This document shows positions 33,535 to 42,975 of a DNA stretch of 64,000 bases, piece by piece. The notes beneath the pieces were generated by a model. That model was not told where the DNA came from, ran no database searches, and saw nothing but the letters and a program-made list of their open reading frames with translations. This stretch comes from Streptomyces sp. PH10-H1 (GTDB lineage: Bacteria > Actinomycetota > Actinomycetes > Streptomycetales > Streptomycetaceae). A program made the position numbers and the translations under genes. Location: the NCBI RefSeq assembly GCF_030063355.1, contig NZ_JASISZ010000028.1:22649-86648 (forward strand). The letters are read 5' to 3'. How positions within the stretch are numbered: the first letter of the stretch is position 1; each line of letters begins with the position of its first letter.

Positions 33535-35499
33535 TCAGGCCGCCGTTCCGGAGGTGGCGGAACGGCGTGCCGTGATGAGCGCCGCCACGGCCCTGAGGTC
33601 CGGTTGGCGCAGGACCTCGGGAGCCCGCAGGCGCACCCCGCTGCCGGCTTCGATGGCGGTCAGCAGCCGCGCGGCGGCGAGCGAGTTGCCGCCGGCCTCG
33701 GTGAAGTTGTCCGTCAGCCGCAGCCGCGGATGGCCGAGCAGGTCGCGGCAGAGCCGCAGAACGAGCCGTTCACCGTCATCGCCAGGTTCATCGCCGGGTT
33801 CATCGCCGGGTTCACCGCTGGGACCATCGCCGGTCGCGCCGCCGGTCTCCTGCCTTGTGTCGGCGGGCGGTTCCTGGGGCGCCGCGAGAAGCGCGCCGCG
33901 GTCCACCTTTCCGTTCGCGTCGAGCGGGAAGTCGGCGACGATGCGTACGGTCGAGGGGACGGCCTGCTCCGGCAGCCACGAACGTACGGCGTCCAGCAGT
34001 TGGGCCGTGCTGGCGTCCGCGCCGGGGGCGGTGCGGACGAAGGCGGCGAGCCGGGCGTCACCGTCCGGGGTACGCCGCACGGCGACCACCGCGTTGGCGA
34101 CGCGGGGATCGTGTTCGAACGCGGCCTCGACCTCGGCGGGCTCGATCCGCACCCCGCTGATCTTGACCTGGTCGTCCAGCCGGCCGAGGAACTCCAGATG
34201 TCCGTCGGGTCGCATGCGCACGCGGTCACCGGTCCGGTAGACGCGGTCCACGCCTGCCGCGCCCGCGACGTCCACTCCCTGCGGCGCCGTGGTGAACCGC
34301 TGGGCCGTCAGCGCCTCGTCGAGGTAGCCGAGCGCCAGCAGCCTTCCGCCGATGCGCAGTTCACCGGCCTCGCCGTACGGCAGGAGGCGGCCCTGCTCGT
34401 CGGTGACGCAGACACTCACGCCGGGGACCGGGCGGCCGATGGGCGGTGCGCCGTCGGCCCGGTCGGTGTCCGTGGGGCGCATGGTGAACGTGGTGGTGAC
34501 CACCGTCGCCTCGGCCGGACCGTAGGCGTTGTGGACGGTCGCCGTGACACCGGGCGCCGGGCGGCGGCGCATCCGGTCGCCGCCGACGATCAGGTGGCGC
34601 AGCACCAGGTCCTGCGGCCAGGGCCGGTCCAGGACCGGCTCGGCCATCGGGGTCGCGGCGACCGAGACCGTGACACCCGCGTCACGCCACCAGTCGGTGA
34701 GCGCACAAGGGTCCCAGCGGACCGCGTCGGGGGCCGGGCACAGGGCCGCCCCGCTGGTCAGGCCCGCCCACAGCTCCATGACATGCGGGTCGAACGCCAC
34801 CCCGATCAGGAGGCTCTGCCGCTCGCCGGGACCGACGCCGGTCTCCGGCCGGTACCAGTCGAGGAGCGCGCTGAGCGCGGGTTCGGCGACCGCGACGGCT
34901 TTGGGGGTTCCGGTGGAGCCCGAGGTGAGGACGGCGTAGAAGGCGTTCCCAGGTGCGCCGAGCGCGTCGGCGCGGGACGGGGTGAACGCGCCGACGGCGG
35001 TCGCGGGCGCGTTGGCGCCCCCGACGGGGACGGGCAGGGGCAGGTGTTCACCCGCCCGGTGCGCCTCGGGCAGCAGACCGGGATCACCGATCAGGCAGAC
35101 CACCCGCAGATTCTCGGTGACCGCGGCGATCCGCCGTTCCCCCGGGCGCGGCCCGAGCGGCAGATAGACGGCTCCGAGCCGGGCCAGCGCGACGGCCACC
35201 GCGACCAGCGCGGCCGACCGGTCCAGGCAGACTCCGACGAGGTCGCCGGGCCGGACCCGGTCGCGCAGCGTCACGGCCACCACGTCGGCGGCCGCGTCCA
35301 GTTCGGCGTAGGTCCATCGATGGGCACCGTCCAGGACGGCGGGGGCGTCGGGAGCGCTGCGCACCCAGCTCTCGTAGCGGGAGAGCACGGTCGCGCCGGA
35401 GGGATCCATGGGCAGCGGTTCCGTGGCGGCGACACTCAGGGCGAGCGGGCGCGCGGGGACGGTGTCGTCGGCTGCGGAGCGGTTCATGAGGCCGGTCAT
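33535..35499 (-). CDS. NRPS A-T didomain, substrate unclear
   Basis: A 654-aa protein; ATG 35499 overlaps the C-A-T stop (ATGA). Adenylation core motifs are VLTSGSTGTPKAVAV, HNAYGPAEATVVT, YRTGDR and NGKVDRG. By the same hand alignment the pocket residues read DPMVIGAVVK, which I cannot match to a known amino acid. The linker contains a tandem GEPGDEPGDEPGDD repeat (15-bp units) before the T domain (FTEAGGNSLAAARL). No C domain is present, so the stand-alone C protein or the C of a neighbour must act in trans. Codon bias is typical of the cluster. Confidence 0.88.
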   Translation of the reverse strand: MTGLMNRSAADDTVPARPLALSVAATEPLPMDPSGATVLSRYESWVRSAPDAPAVLDGAHRWTYAELDAAADVVAVTLRDRVRPGDLVGVCLDRSAALVAVAVALARLGAVYLPLGPRPGERRIAAVTENLRVVCLIGDPGLLPEAHRAGEHLPLPVPVGGANAPATAVGAFTPSRADALGAPGNAFYAVLTSGSTGTPKAVAVAEPALSALLDWYRPETGVGPGERQSLLIGVAFDPHVMELWAGLTSGAALCPAPDAVRWDPCALTDWWRDAGVTVSVAATPMAEPVLDRPWPQDLVLRHLIVGGDRMRRRPAPGVTATVHNAYGPAEATVVTTTFTMRPTDTDRADGAPPIGRPVPGVSVCVTDEQGRLLPYGEAGELRIGGRLLALGYLDEALTAQRFTTAPQGVDVAGAAGVDRVYRTGDRVRMRPDGHLEFLGRLDDQVKISGVRIEPAEVEAAFEHDPRVANAVVAVRRTPDGDARLAAFVRTAPGADASTAQLLDAVRSWLPEQAVPSTVRIVADFPLDANGKVDRGALLAAPQEPPADTRQETGGATGDGPSGEPGDEPGDEPGDDGERLVLRLCRDLLGHPRLRLTDNFTEAGGNSLAAARLLTAIEAGSGVRLRAPEVLRQPDLRAVAALITARRSATSGTAA

Positions 35500-38400
35500 C
35501 GTGACTCCGAGATTTCCGAAAGGGCGGGCGTCGTGCCGGCGGCGGTGAGGGCACGGGCCTGATCGGCCAGTACCGGGTTCTCGAAGAGCACCCGCAACGG
35601 CGGCCGGCTGCCGAGCCGCGGCTCCAGCCAGGCGGCGAGATGGGCGGCGAGCAGGGAGTGCCCGCCGATCCGGAAGAAGTGGGAGGTCTCGGTGAAGCTC
35701 ATGTGCCCGAGCACCGCGCGCCAGCCTTCGGCCAGCAGGGCCACCTCCGGTGCGGAGAAGTCCGCAGGGGCTTGCGCGTCCGGCCGCGGCCGGAGGGGGG
35801 CCAGGGCGGCGGCCGTACGGCCCAGCGATCCCCGGTCCGGCTTGCCGCCGGCCAGCGTCGGCATCGTGTCCAGCGCCACCCACCGGCCGGGAACCATCGC
35901 GGCCGGCAGACGCCGGCTCAGTCCGGCGTGCAGCGCCTCCTGATCCGGCTCGGCGGTGCCTTCGAGGAAGCCGATCAGCAGTGGCCCGCCAGGAGCCTCG
36001 CGGTCCAGCACCACGGCGCACGACCTGCCGCCGAGGAACGCGGAGGCCGCCGCCTCGATCTCTTCCAGTTCGATGCGGTAGCCGCGCAGCTTGACCTGGT
36101 TGTCGCGGCGGCCGAGGAAGCACAGCCGCCCGTCCAGGTCCCGGTAGCCGAGGTCCCCGGTCAGGTAGACCCGTTCGCCGCCGAGGGCTTCGACCCGTAC
36201 GAAGCGGGCGGCCGTCGTCTCCGCATTGCCGACGTATCCCTGGGCCAGTCCAGCGCCGCCGATGGCGAGTTCGCCGACCGCGCCGGCCGGCAACGGCCGC
36301 AAGCCCTCGTCCAGTACGTGCGCCCGCTCGCCGGGCAGCTCCGTGCCCAGCGGGATCTCGGCACCGTCGGCCAGGTCGTCACCGGTGATCTCATGGACCG
36401 TGGAGCTGATCGACGCCTCGGTCACGCCGTACACGTTCAGGACCGTGGCACTGGTGTCGTCCAGGAACGCGCGCAGCGCGTCCGCGGGGATGCGTTCGCC
36501 GCCGAGCACCACCAGGCGCGGCGCCCAGCGGCCGTCGCGCAGCGCTGGTCGCAGGTCCTCGCGGGTGGCGAGGAAGTAACTGGTGGGCAGATTGGCGACG
36601 GTGACACGGGCGGCGGCGAGCAGGTCGGCCAGTTCGGCGCCGGTGGGAACCTCGCGGTCCGGTACGACCAGGCAGGCACCGGCGTGCAGCGACGGCAGCA
36701 CTTCCTCCAGCGCCACGTCGAAGGACGGCTGGGCGAAGAGCAGCACCCGGTCGTCGGTCCGCAGGGCGAATCGGGCGGCGGCGCCGGTCAGATGGTTCTC
36801 CAGCGCGGGGCGGCCGACCGCGACGGGCTTGGGTATGCCCGTGGAACCGGAGGTGTGGATGATGTACGCGGCGCCCTCCACGGTGCGCGCCGCGTGGGCT
36901 CGGGGGAAGTCGGGGCTGTCGACGAGGGCCACCGGGCGGCGGTCGGTGTCGAGGCGCGCGGCTCCGTCGGTGGTGGTCAGTACGAGTGCCGGGTCGAGCC
37001 GGTCCAGCAGCGTCGCGAGGCGGTCGGCCGGGTCCCGGGGTGAGAGCGGGCAGTACACGGCGCCGGTGCGCAGGCAGGCCAGCAGCGCGACGACGCAGTC
37101 CGCGCCACGGGGCAGGACGGTCGCCAACGGCTGTCCGGCGGTGATGCCACAGGCGCGCAGCCGCTCCGCGAGGCTGGTGACCCGCTCGTCCAGGTCACCG
37201 TAGGTCAGCTGCCGGGCGCCGATGAGCAGCGCGGGCAGTGACGGGTCGTGCCGGGCGGCCGGGTCCAGCAGGGTGGCGCTGCCGGCGGCCTCCGGCAGCG
37301 GCGGTTCCGGGGCCGGTGCGGCGGGTGCCGGGCCGAGCGCGGAGAGCGGCGCGGAGGGGTCAGCCAGGTAGGACCGGAGCAGGTCCAGCAGGCGGGTGGC
37401 GAGCAGCTCGGCCGTGTCCTCGCCGAACAGGTCGGCGTCGTAGTCCCACACCAGCGTCATGCCGGGGGCGCCCTGGCGGGGGCTCACGCCCCGGCGGTCG
37501 TCGGGCAGCAGGACGAGGTCGAGGTCGAACCGGGTGGTTCCGGTGTTGAACCCTTCGAACAGCGTCACATCCAGACCGGGGACGTCGATCTCCGGGAGTA
37601 CCGCGTCGTGGGCGCTGAACATGACGCTGAACAGGGGGTTGTCGGATCCCGAGGTGTGCAGTCCGAGCGCCCGCGTCAGCTCCTGCACCGGCACGTCCTG
37701 GTGGGGGAGCGCCCGGATGAGGGTGTCGGTGACCTCGTCCATCACATCGTCGGCCGAGGCGTTCGGGTCCAGCCTCAGGCGCAGCGGGATGGTGTTGACG
37801 AACATTCCGACGGTTTCCTCGAAACCGCGCGGGCGGTTGCCGACGGCGGTGCCGATGACCACTTCCGGCCGGCCGCTGTGCCGTCGCAGCAGTTCGGCGA
37901 AGAGGCCGAGCAGTGCGGAGAACGGGGTGAGGCCGCGGTCGCGGGCGTGGGCGCGCAGCCGTAGCGCCAGGTCCGCTCCGATGGACTGCCTCAACTGGCC
38001 GCCGTGGTGCCGCCTGCGCGCACCCGGCCGGGTGAGGCCGGGCAGCGGCAGGTCGAATGCGGCGGTGCGCAGTTCGTCCTGCCAGTACGCGAGGCTGCGG
38101 GTCCGTGCGGCCGCCGCGTCCGGTGCCGCTGCCGCGTGCACATGCTCCTCGTAGGAGGGCGTGACGGGGCGCGGTCCGATGGCCTCGCCGAGCACGTGGG
38201 CGCGGTAGGCGGAGAAGATGTCGCTCAGGACGATCGCGAACGAGTGGCCGTCGTGCACCAGGTGGTGCTCGACGTGGATCAGCCGGTGCTGATCCGGCGC
38301 GAGGCGGGCCAGTGTCCAGCGCAGCAGTGGGGCCCGGCTGGTGTCCAGGGGTGTCTCGGCCTCGGTGCGCAGCAGCTCGGCGAAGGCCGCCTCGGGGTCG

Positions 38401-38663
38401 TCGCGGCCGGAAAGGTCCACGGTCCGTAAGCGCGGGGCGCAGGAATCGACCACGCGTTGGGCGGGTACGCCGTCGGCGGTGGGCGCCAGTTCCAGGCGCA
38501 GGCCGGGGTGGCGTTCGAGCGTCGCGGTCAGACCGCGGCGCAGTGCGTCCTCATCGAGGGTGCCCCACATGTCGAGCGCGGCGGTGAAGTTGTAGGCGCG
38601 GCTGCCGGGTTGCAGTTGTTCGTGCAGCCAGACGATCTGTTGTGAGGTGGAGAGCGGAAACAT
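35496..38663 (-). CDS. NRPS C-A-T module
   Basis: A 1055-aa protein. C domain about 1-430 with VEHHLVHDGHSFAIV (His-His at 133-134). A domain about 475-960 with HTSGSTGIPKPVAV, NVYGVTEASISST, YLTGDL and the Lys in GGKPDRG. T domain with FFRIGGHSLLAA. The pocket residues read by hand DVENVGVISK, which share six of ten with the N5-hydroxyornithine code DMENLGLINK (D, E, N, G, I, K), so an ornithine-like substrate is possible. There is no ornithine hydroxylase in this window, so this is weak. As first large NRPS gene after the C protein it may start the chain, in which case its C would be a starter C. Confidence 0.9.
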   Translation of the reverse strand: MFPLSTSQQIVWLHEQLQPGSRAYNFTAALDMWGTLDEDALRRGLTATLERHPGLRLELAPTADGVPAQRVVDSCAPRLRTVDLSGRDDPEAAFAELLRTEAETPLDTSRAPLLRWTLARLAPDQHRLIHVEHHLVHDGHSFAIVLSDIFSAYRAHVLGEAIGPRPVTPSYEEHVHAAAAPDAAAARTRSLAYWQDELRTAAFDLPLPGLTRPGARRRHHGGQLRQSIGADLALRLRAHARDRGLTPFSALLGLFAELLRRHSGRPEVVIGTAVGNRPRGFEETVGMFVNTIPLRLRLDPNASADDVMDEVTDTLIRALPHQDVPVQELTRALGLHTSGSDNPLFSVMFSAHDAVLPEIDVPGLDVTLFEGFNTGTTRFDLDLVLLPDDRRGVSPRQGAPGMTLVWDYDADLFGEDTAELLATRLLDLLRSYLADPSAPLSALGPAPAAPAPEPPLPEAAGSATLLDPAARHDPSLPALLIGARQLTYGDLDERVTSLAERLRACGITAGQPLATVLPRGADCVVALLACLRTGAVYCPLSPRDPADRLATLLDRLDPALVLTTTDGAARLDTDRRPVALVDSPDFPRAHAARTVEGAAYIIHTSGSTGIPKPVAVGRPALENHLTGAAARFALRTDDRVLLFAQPSFDVALEEVLPSLHAGACLVVPDREVPTGAELADLLAAARVTVANLPTSYFLATREDLRPALRDGRWAPRLVVLGGERIPADALRAFLDDTSATVLNVYGVTEASISSTVHEITGDDLADGAEIPLGTELPGERAHVLDEGLRPLPAGAVGELAIGGAGLAQGYVGNAETTAARFVRVEALGGERVYLTGDLGYRDLDGRLCFLGRRDNQVKLRGYRIELEEIEAAASAFLGGRSCAVVLDREAPGGPLLIGFLEGTAEPDQEALHAGLSRRLPAAMVPGRWVALDTMPTLAGGKPDRGSLGRTAAALAPLRPRPDAQAPADFSAPEVALLAEGWRAVLGHMSFTETSHFFRIGGHSLLAAHLAAWLEPRLGSRPPLRVLFENPVLADQARALTAAGTTPALSEISESR

Positions 38664-38826
38664 CGGCCATCCCTGGGGTAGTCGGGTCGGTTGCGGTGCC
38701 GGTGGTGACGGGGCGCGGCCGGTCCGGCGGATGCGCCGGTGACAGGCCGTGGGGCGGCCGGCCGCGGATCGCGCGGCGGGCCGTCAGGAGTTGGCAGTTG
38801 GGGTCGGGACAGGGTGCGGTGGAGCG

Positions 38827-40236
38827 TCAGTTCTCGGTGCCTGAGACGGCGGCCGGGGCCGCCCGGGCCGCCAGGCGGGCGCGGACGAAACCGGTCAGCG
38901 CGTCGAAGGCTCCCTGTGCGGCGTCGTCGCCGTGGAGCGCGCGGTCCCAGACCATCCGCAGGTGCAGGTCGTCGCCGTGACTGGCGGAGACCGCGAACGG
39001 GGCGCGTACCGCACGGCCGTCCACGTTCACCTCACGCCCCTCCACCCCTCCCAGCCTCAGCGGGGGGCGACGGCTCAGGTCCTCGACGGTGAGCAGCCCG
39101 TCCAGGCGCCCCGACCAGGAGGCCGCACCGGCCGTCCGGGCGGCATGCACCACCTCGTCGAACGGGGTGTCCGCCCGGTCGAGGTCGTCCCACCAGTGGG
39201 CCGTGGTGGTGTCATCGCCCGCCGGGCCGCCCGGCGAGTCGCCCACCACGCCGCCGGACGGTGTGCCGGTCGCGGCCGGGAAGACGACCGTGTTGAGGAA
39301 GCAGCCGAGGACGGGTTGCGCCGCGGCTGGTCTGCCGCCCCACGGATACCCCATCGCGACGACGTGGCCGGGCCCGTGCCACGCACGGACGGCGGCCCGG
39401 CAGGCATCGAGCAGCTCAGGGAACGGGACCGCCGCGGCGATTCCGGCCGGTACGGGGAGGTGGGCTTCGACGGCTCCGGTGGGCAGCTCCGCAGTGGCGC
39501 CCGCCGCCTGGCCTGTCATGCCTGCCACGGCTGACGGGCCGCTCGCGGCTTGCGCGCCGGCCTTGGGCGCGTCACGCACATGGCGCAGCCGTTCGCTCCA
39601 GTAGGCCAGCGCCGACGCACCACTCGCCCGCTCCTCCGCGGTGAGTTGCATCGATACGGCCTCCCGGTAGGCGCGCAGCTCCTGCGCCACGCTGCCCGGG
39701 GCCACGTCCTGGGGGCCGAGCCGGTCGCGGTAGGCAGCGCTCAGTTCCCCGGTGATCCGGGACAGCGACTGGCCGTCGCACGCGGCGTGGTCCAGGGCGA
39801 CAGCCAGTACCTCCTCGGTCGCGTCCGCGCCGTCGTCGGCCAGGTAGAGCCGCAGCGGAGCGCCGTCCGCGGTCCAGGACCGCAGCGTTCTGCGCAGTGC
39901 GGCGGCGCCGTTCTCGCCGGGCGCGCACCCGATCCGTTCCACGGGCACGTCGGCTTCGCCGAGCCGCTGTACGGGCGTTCCGCGCACCACCAGTGAACGT
40001 GCGCGCAGGGCGGGGTGGAGTGCGGCCAGTGACCGTGCCGCGTCCCGCAGTCGTGGCAGATCGACGGTGCCGCGCGGGAAGGCGAAGAACAGTGGCACGA
40101 CATCCGGCCGTCCGGCCGGGTCGAGTAAGCGTACGAGGACGAACCGGCGCTGGGCGCCGGTGACAGGCAGCAGGTCGCCGCCGGTGTCCAGCCGCTGGTA
40201 CCGGGCGAGGTACTGGCTGGTGACGCTGGGTTGCAC
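38827..40236 (-). CDS. stand-alone condensation-domain protein
   Basis: A 469-aa protein from GTG 40236 (AGAAGGAA upstream). It has the C-domain layout: N-terminal TGAQRRFVLVRLLDP, the active motif as DHAACDGQS (first His changed to Asp, catalytic second His and DG kept), YWSERL and a C-terminal FDEVVHAARTAGA region. A free C domain could supply the missing condensation function for the two C-less A-T proteins. The 163-bp gap to the C-A-T gene (38664-38826) holds only GC-rich sequence. Alternatively it N-acylates the first residue. Confidence 0.8.
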   Translation of the reverse strand: MQPSVTSQYLARYQRLDTGGDLLPVTGAQRRFVLVRLLDPAGRPDVVPLFFAFPRGTVDLPRLRDAARSLAALHPALRARSLVVRGTPVQRLGEADVPVERIGCAPGENGAAALRRTLRSWTADGAPLRLYLADDGADATEEVLAVALDHAACDGQSLSRITGELSAAYRDRLGPQDVAPGSVAQELRAYREAVSMQLTAEERASGASALAYWSERLRHVRDAPKAGAQAASGPSAVAGMTGQAAGATAELPTGAVEAHLPVPAGIAAAVPFPELLDACRAAVRAWHGPGHVVAMGYPWGGRPAAAQPVLGCFLNTVVFPAATGTPSGGVVGDSPGGPAGDDTTTAHWWDDLDRADTPFDEVVHAARTAGAASWSGRLDGLLTVEDLSRRPPLRLGGVEGREVNVDGRAVRAPFAVSASHGDDLHLRMVWDRALHGDDAAQGAFDALTGFVRARLAARAAPAAVSGTEN

Positions 40237-40311
40237 GGGGTTCCTTCTGGTGGGATGAGCCCTGCTTGCGGAGGTCCGGGCCGGATTGGCGTTGTGCGGG
40301 GGCGGACGCGG

Positions 40312-41634
40312 TCAGCCGACAGAGGTCGCCTCGGTCGCCGGGTCACCGGCGGTCCGCTCGGCATCGGGCCCGCTCGTGGGCGGTGCGGCGGGCAGGTCGC
40401 GCATGCGGCGCAGCGGCGACATCAGCAGGGTCAGCGGCGCGAGGAGGACTCCCACGGCGCAGACCCAGACGGCGGCGCGTGGTGAGGCGGCGTCCGCGAC
40501 GGCGCCGCCGATCAGGGCGCCGAGCGGCATGGTGCCCCAGACGAGGAAGCGCATGGTGGCGTTCATCCGGCCGAGCAGGCCCGGCGGGCACAAGGTCTGG
40601 CGGAAGCTCACCTGGGCGACGTTGTAGACCACGCCGCCGAAGGAGACCACGCCCAGACCGATGGCGAACAGGGCGGCCGCGGCCCCCGCACCTGAAAGCG
40701 GCCAGAGCAGCGCGAACGGGCCCGTGACCACCACGGACAGCCAGATGATGCGGGCCTGTCCCAGAGCGCGGGCCAGGCGTCCCGCCATGAGCGCGCCGGC
40801 CAGACCACCGATCGCCGACGCCGACAGCATCAGGCCGATCGCGCCCGGGTTCAGGCCGAGTACCCGCACCAGGTAGACGGTCTGCACGGCCATCAGCATC
40901 ACGGCGAAGAAGTTGCTCAATCCCGTCGTGGCGGCGATGACGCGCAGCAGCGGCTGGCGCAGGACGAACCGCAGCCCCTCGCCGATCTCGCCGCGCAGCG
41001 ACGAGCCCTGCACCGCTTGGGGTGCGGGCTCGGAGCGGCGGATGAAGAGCAGGAACAGTCCCGAGAGCGCGTAACCAACCGCGTCGGCGACGATCGCCAG
41101 ATGGGCCCCGACGAGCTGGACGAGAGCACCACCGAGGCCGGGTCCGGCGACGTGCGCGGAGGACCGGACGGTTTCCAGTGCGCCATTTCCGGCCACCAGT
41201 TGTGGGGCGGGCAGTAGTTGGGGCAGATAGCTCTGGTGGGCGACGTCGAAGAACACCGTGGCGACACCGGTGATCAGAGCCACGGCATAGAGCTGCGCCA
41301 TCGTCAGTACGTCCGCGACGGCCGCGGCCGGCACGCTGATCATCGCGATGGCGCGCACGACGTCGGCCCTGATCAGCAGTGGCAACTTGCGCAGCCGGTC
41401 GACCCAGGCTCCGGCAGGCAGGCCGATGAGGAGGAACGCGGCGGTCTCGGCAGCGGTGAGCAGCCCGACCTGGAAGGCGGGCGCGTCGAGTTCGAGGACT
41501 GCCACCAGTGGCAGCGCGACCAGGGTGACCTGGGCTCCGACCTGTCCGGCGGCGGCGCCCGCGAGGAGGAGCCGGAAGTCGCGAGCGGCTAACGGGCCAC
41601 CGGAAACGGCCGGTTGGGAGGGGTTCATACGCAT
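40312..41634 (-). CDS. MFS exporter of the NRPS cluster
   Basis: A 440-aa protein with twelve predicted transmembrane segments. The N-terminal half has the loop RDFRLLLAGAAAGQVGAQVT and GAWVDRLRKLP (MFS motif A-like), and a central gap of polar residues (SEPAPQAVQGSSLRGEIG) separates two six-helix bundles, as in EntS-type exporters. As first gene of the minus-strand operon it likely exports the peptide product or gives self-resistance. No iron-box operator was recognised upstream, which argues against a DmdR-regulated siderophore cluster. Confidence 0.87.
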   Translation of the reverse strand: MRMNPSQPAVSGGPLAARDFRLLLAGAAAGQVGAQVTLVALPLVAVLELDAPAFQVGLLTAAETAAFLLIGLPAGAWVDRLRKLPLLIRADVVRAIAMISVPAAAVADVLTMAQLYAVALITGVATVFFDVAHQSYLPQLLPAPQLVAGNGALETVRSSAHVAGPGLGGALVQLVGAHLAIVADAVGYALSGLFLLFIRRSEPAPQAVQGSSLRGEIGEGLRFVLRQPLLRVIAATTGLSNFFAVMLMAVQTVYLVRVLGLNPGAIGLMLSASAIGGLAGALMAGRLARALGQARIIWLSVVVTGPFALLWPLSGAGAAAALFAIGLGVVSFGGVVYNVAQVSFRQTLCPPGLLGRMNATMRFLVWGTMPLGALIGGAVADAASPRAAVWVCAVGVLLAPLTLLMSPLRRMRDLPAAPPTSGPDAERTAGDPATEATSVG

Positions 41635-41976
41635 GACACTCGTTGCTCAAGCGATCACAAGTCAAAGCCAGGTAGGCACTTTCGGTCATTTTTTGCGAAC
41701 AGATCGTCTCTTTGCAGCAAATACTCACTATGTTCCGGCTGAAGGCAGGAAGAACGGCCGTGACGGGCAGGTAGCTGGCACGATCCACGCCGCCACTGGT
41801 GCCGCCACTGGCGCCGCCTCGGGACCCGATGTATCGCGTCCACGGGGGAGGGGTCGCGCATTTGGCCGAAAAAACGAGGTTTGACCGGCGTTTTGGAACG
41901 TGGTCATCGACTTCGTCATCAGCGGCCGGCAACTGCCGTCAGTGGCATTGTCAGACCCCTGCGCTAGGTTCCGATC
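41635..41976. other. divergent intergenic region, no gene seen
   Basis: Between the MFS gene (minus) and the hydrolase (plus). It is AT-richer than the surroundings near 41640-41730 (CATTTTTTGCG), consistent with promoter space for the NRPS operon. TGCCGCCACTGG is duplicated near 41790-41815. No operator of a known family is recognised. Confidence 0.4.
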
Positions 41977-42675
41977 ATGGGAGAATTCGTACTCGTAGCA
42001 GGCGCGTGGCTCGGATCGTGGGCATGGGACGAGGTGGTGCCTCAGCTGCGTGCGGCCGGCCACGGCGCCCACCCATTGACGCTGTCAGGCCTCGCAGAAA
42101 AAAAGGGTGAACCCGCCGGACAGCAGACCCACGTCCAGGACATCGTCGACGAGGTGGAACGCCTCGATCTGCGCGACATCATCCTGGTCGGGCACAGCTA
42201 CTCGGGCATTCCGGTCGGTCAGGCCGCCGAGCGGATCGGCGACCGGCTGGCCCGCGTGGTCTTCGTCGACTCCGAAGTCCCGACCGACGGCGAGTCGTTC
42301 GCCTCCGGCTGGTGGCAGGGCCGGGCGGCGCTGGAGGCCACGATCGCCGACAACGGGGGCTTCTGGGCGCCGCTCACCGCGGCCGACTACGACGGCCAGG
42401 GTCTCACCGAAGAGCAGATCACCCGGATCGTGAGCGGCTCGACACCGCACCCGGGCGCCACACTGACCGAATCGGCCGTGCTCGCCCGCCCGCTCGGTGA
42501 GCTTCCGGCGACGTACATCAAGTGCCTGCTCGACGGCGACGAGCCGAACGACGATGTGGCCGCGCTGCTGACCAGCGAGCACTGGCGGTTGGTCGAGATG
42601 GACACCGGCCACTGGCCGATGTTCTCCCGGCCGAACGAGCTGGCGCAGATCCTCCTCGACGCGGCTGCGATGTGA
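41977..42675 (+). CDS. alpha/beta hydrolase
   Basis: A 232-aa protein in the size range of EST/salicylate-methylesterase-like hydrolases. LVAGAWLGSWAWD (oxyanion region), GHSYSGIPVGQ with catalytic Ser near residue 76, Asp in VFVDSEVP region, and late His in DTGHWPMF. It could process the NRPS product or an unrelated small ester; it is not in the NRPS operon, being divergent from it. Its stop abuts the YcaQ-like remnant. Confidence 0.8.
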   Translation: MGEFVLVAGAWLGSWAWDEVVPQLRAAGHGAHPLTLSGLAEKKGEPAGQQTHVQDIVDEVERLDLRDIILVGHSYSGIPVGQAAERIGDRLARVVFVDSEVPTDGESFASGWWQGRAALEATIADNGGFWAPLTAADYDGQGLTEEQITRIVSGSTPHPGATLTESAVLARPLGELPATYIKCLLDGDEPNDDVAALLTSEHWRLVEMDTGHWPMFSRPNELAQILLDAAAM

Positions 42676-42972
42676 CGTGTCCGTCGACCGGCTGGACGAC
42701 CAACCGCAACGTCACCAAGATGCTGGAATTCCTCGCCGCTCGCGGCGAGATCGCCATATCCGGCCGCAGCGGGCGGCAGCGCCTCTGGGATCCGGCCGAG
42801 CGTGTCTACCCGGCCGGTACACCGGTCGTTCCCGCAGCGGACGCCGCAGAATGCGCGACGAGAAGCGCCTGCGCGCGCTGGGCATCGCCCGCGCGTCGAT
42901 GGTCGGCGAGGCCGGTGAGCCGGTGGAGGTCGAGGGCACGTCCAGCGTGTGCAGGGTCGACCCCGCAGCCGC
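42676..42972 (+). pseudogene. remnant of YcaQ-like winged-helix DNA-glycosylase family protein
   Basis: Frame one (42676-42840) reads TGWTTNRNVTKMLEFLAARG, EIAISGRSGRQRLWDPAERV and YPAGTP, the middle of YcaQ/HTH_42 proteins. After a frameshift, the next frame reads DEKRLRALGIARASMVGEAG and VEGTSSVCRVDP and then stops at the ferredoxin-reductase 3' end. Both ends of the gene are missing. The family unhooks DNA crosslinks or protects metabolite producers from self-made genotoxins, so the family is suggestive beside an NRPS cluster, but this copy is dead. Confidence 0.6.
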
Positions 42973-42975
42973 CGG

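Noticed and set aside
28594..41634. Hydroxamate siderophore cluster
   Set aside because: One pocket resembles hydroxyornithine, but no ornithine monooxygenase, formyltransferase, MbtH or iron box is present.
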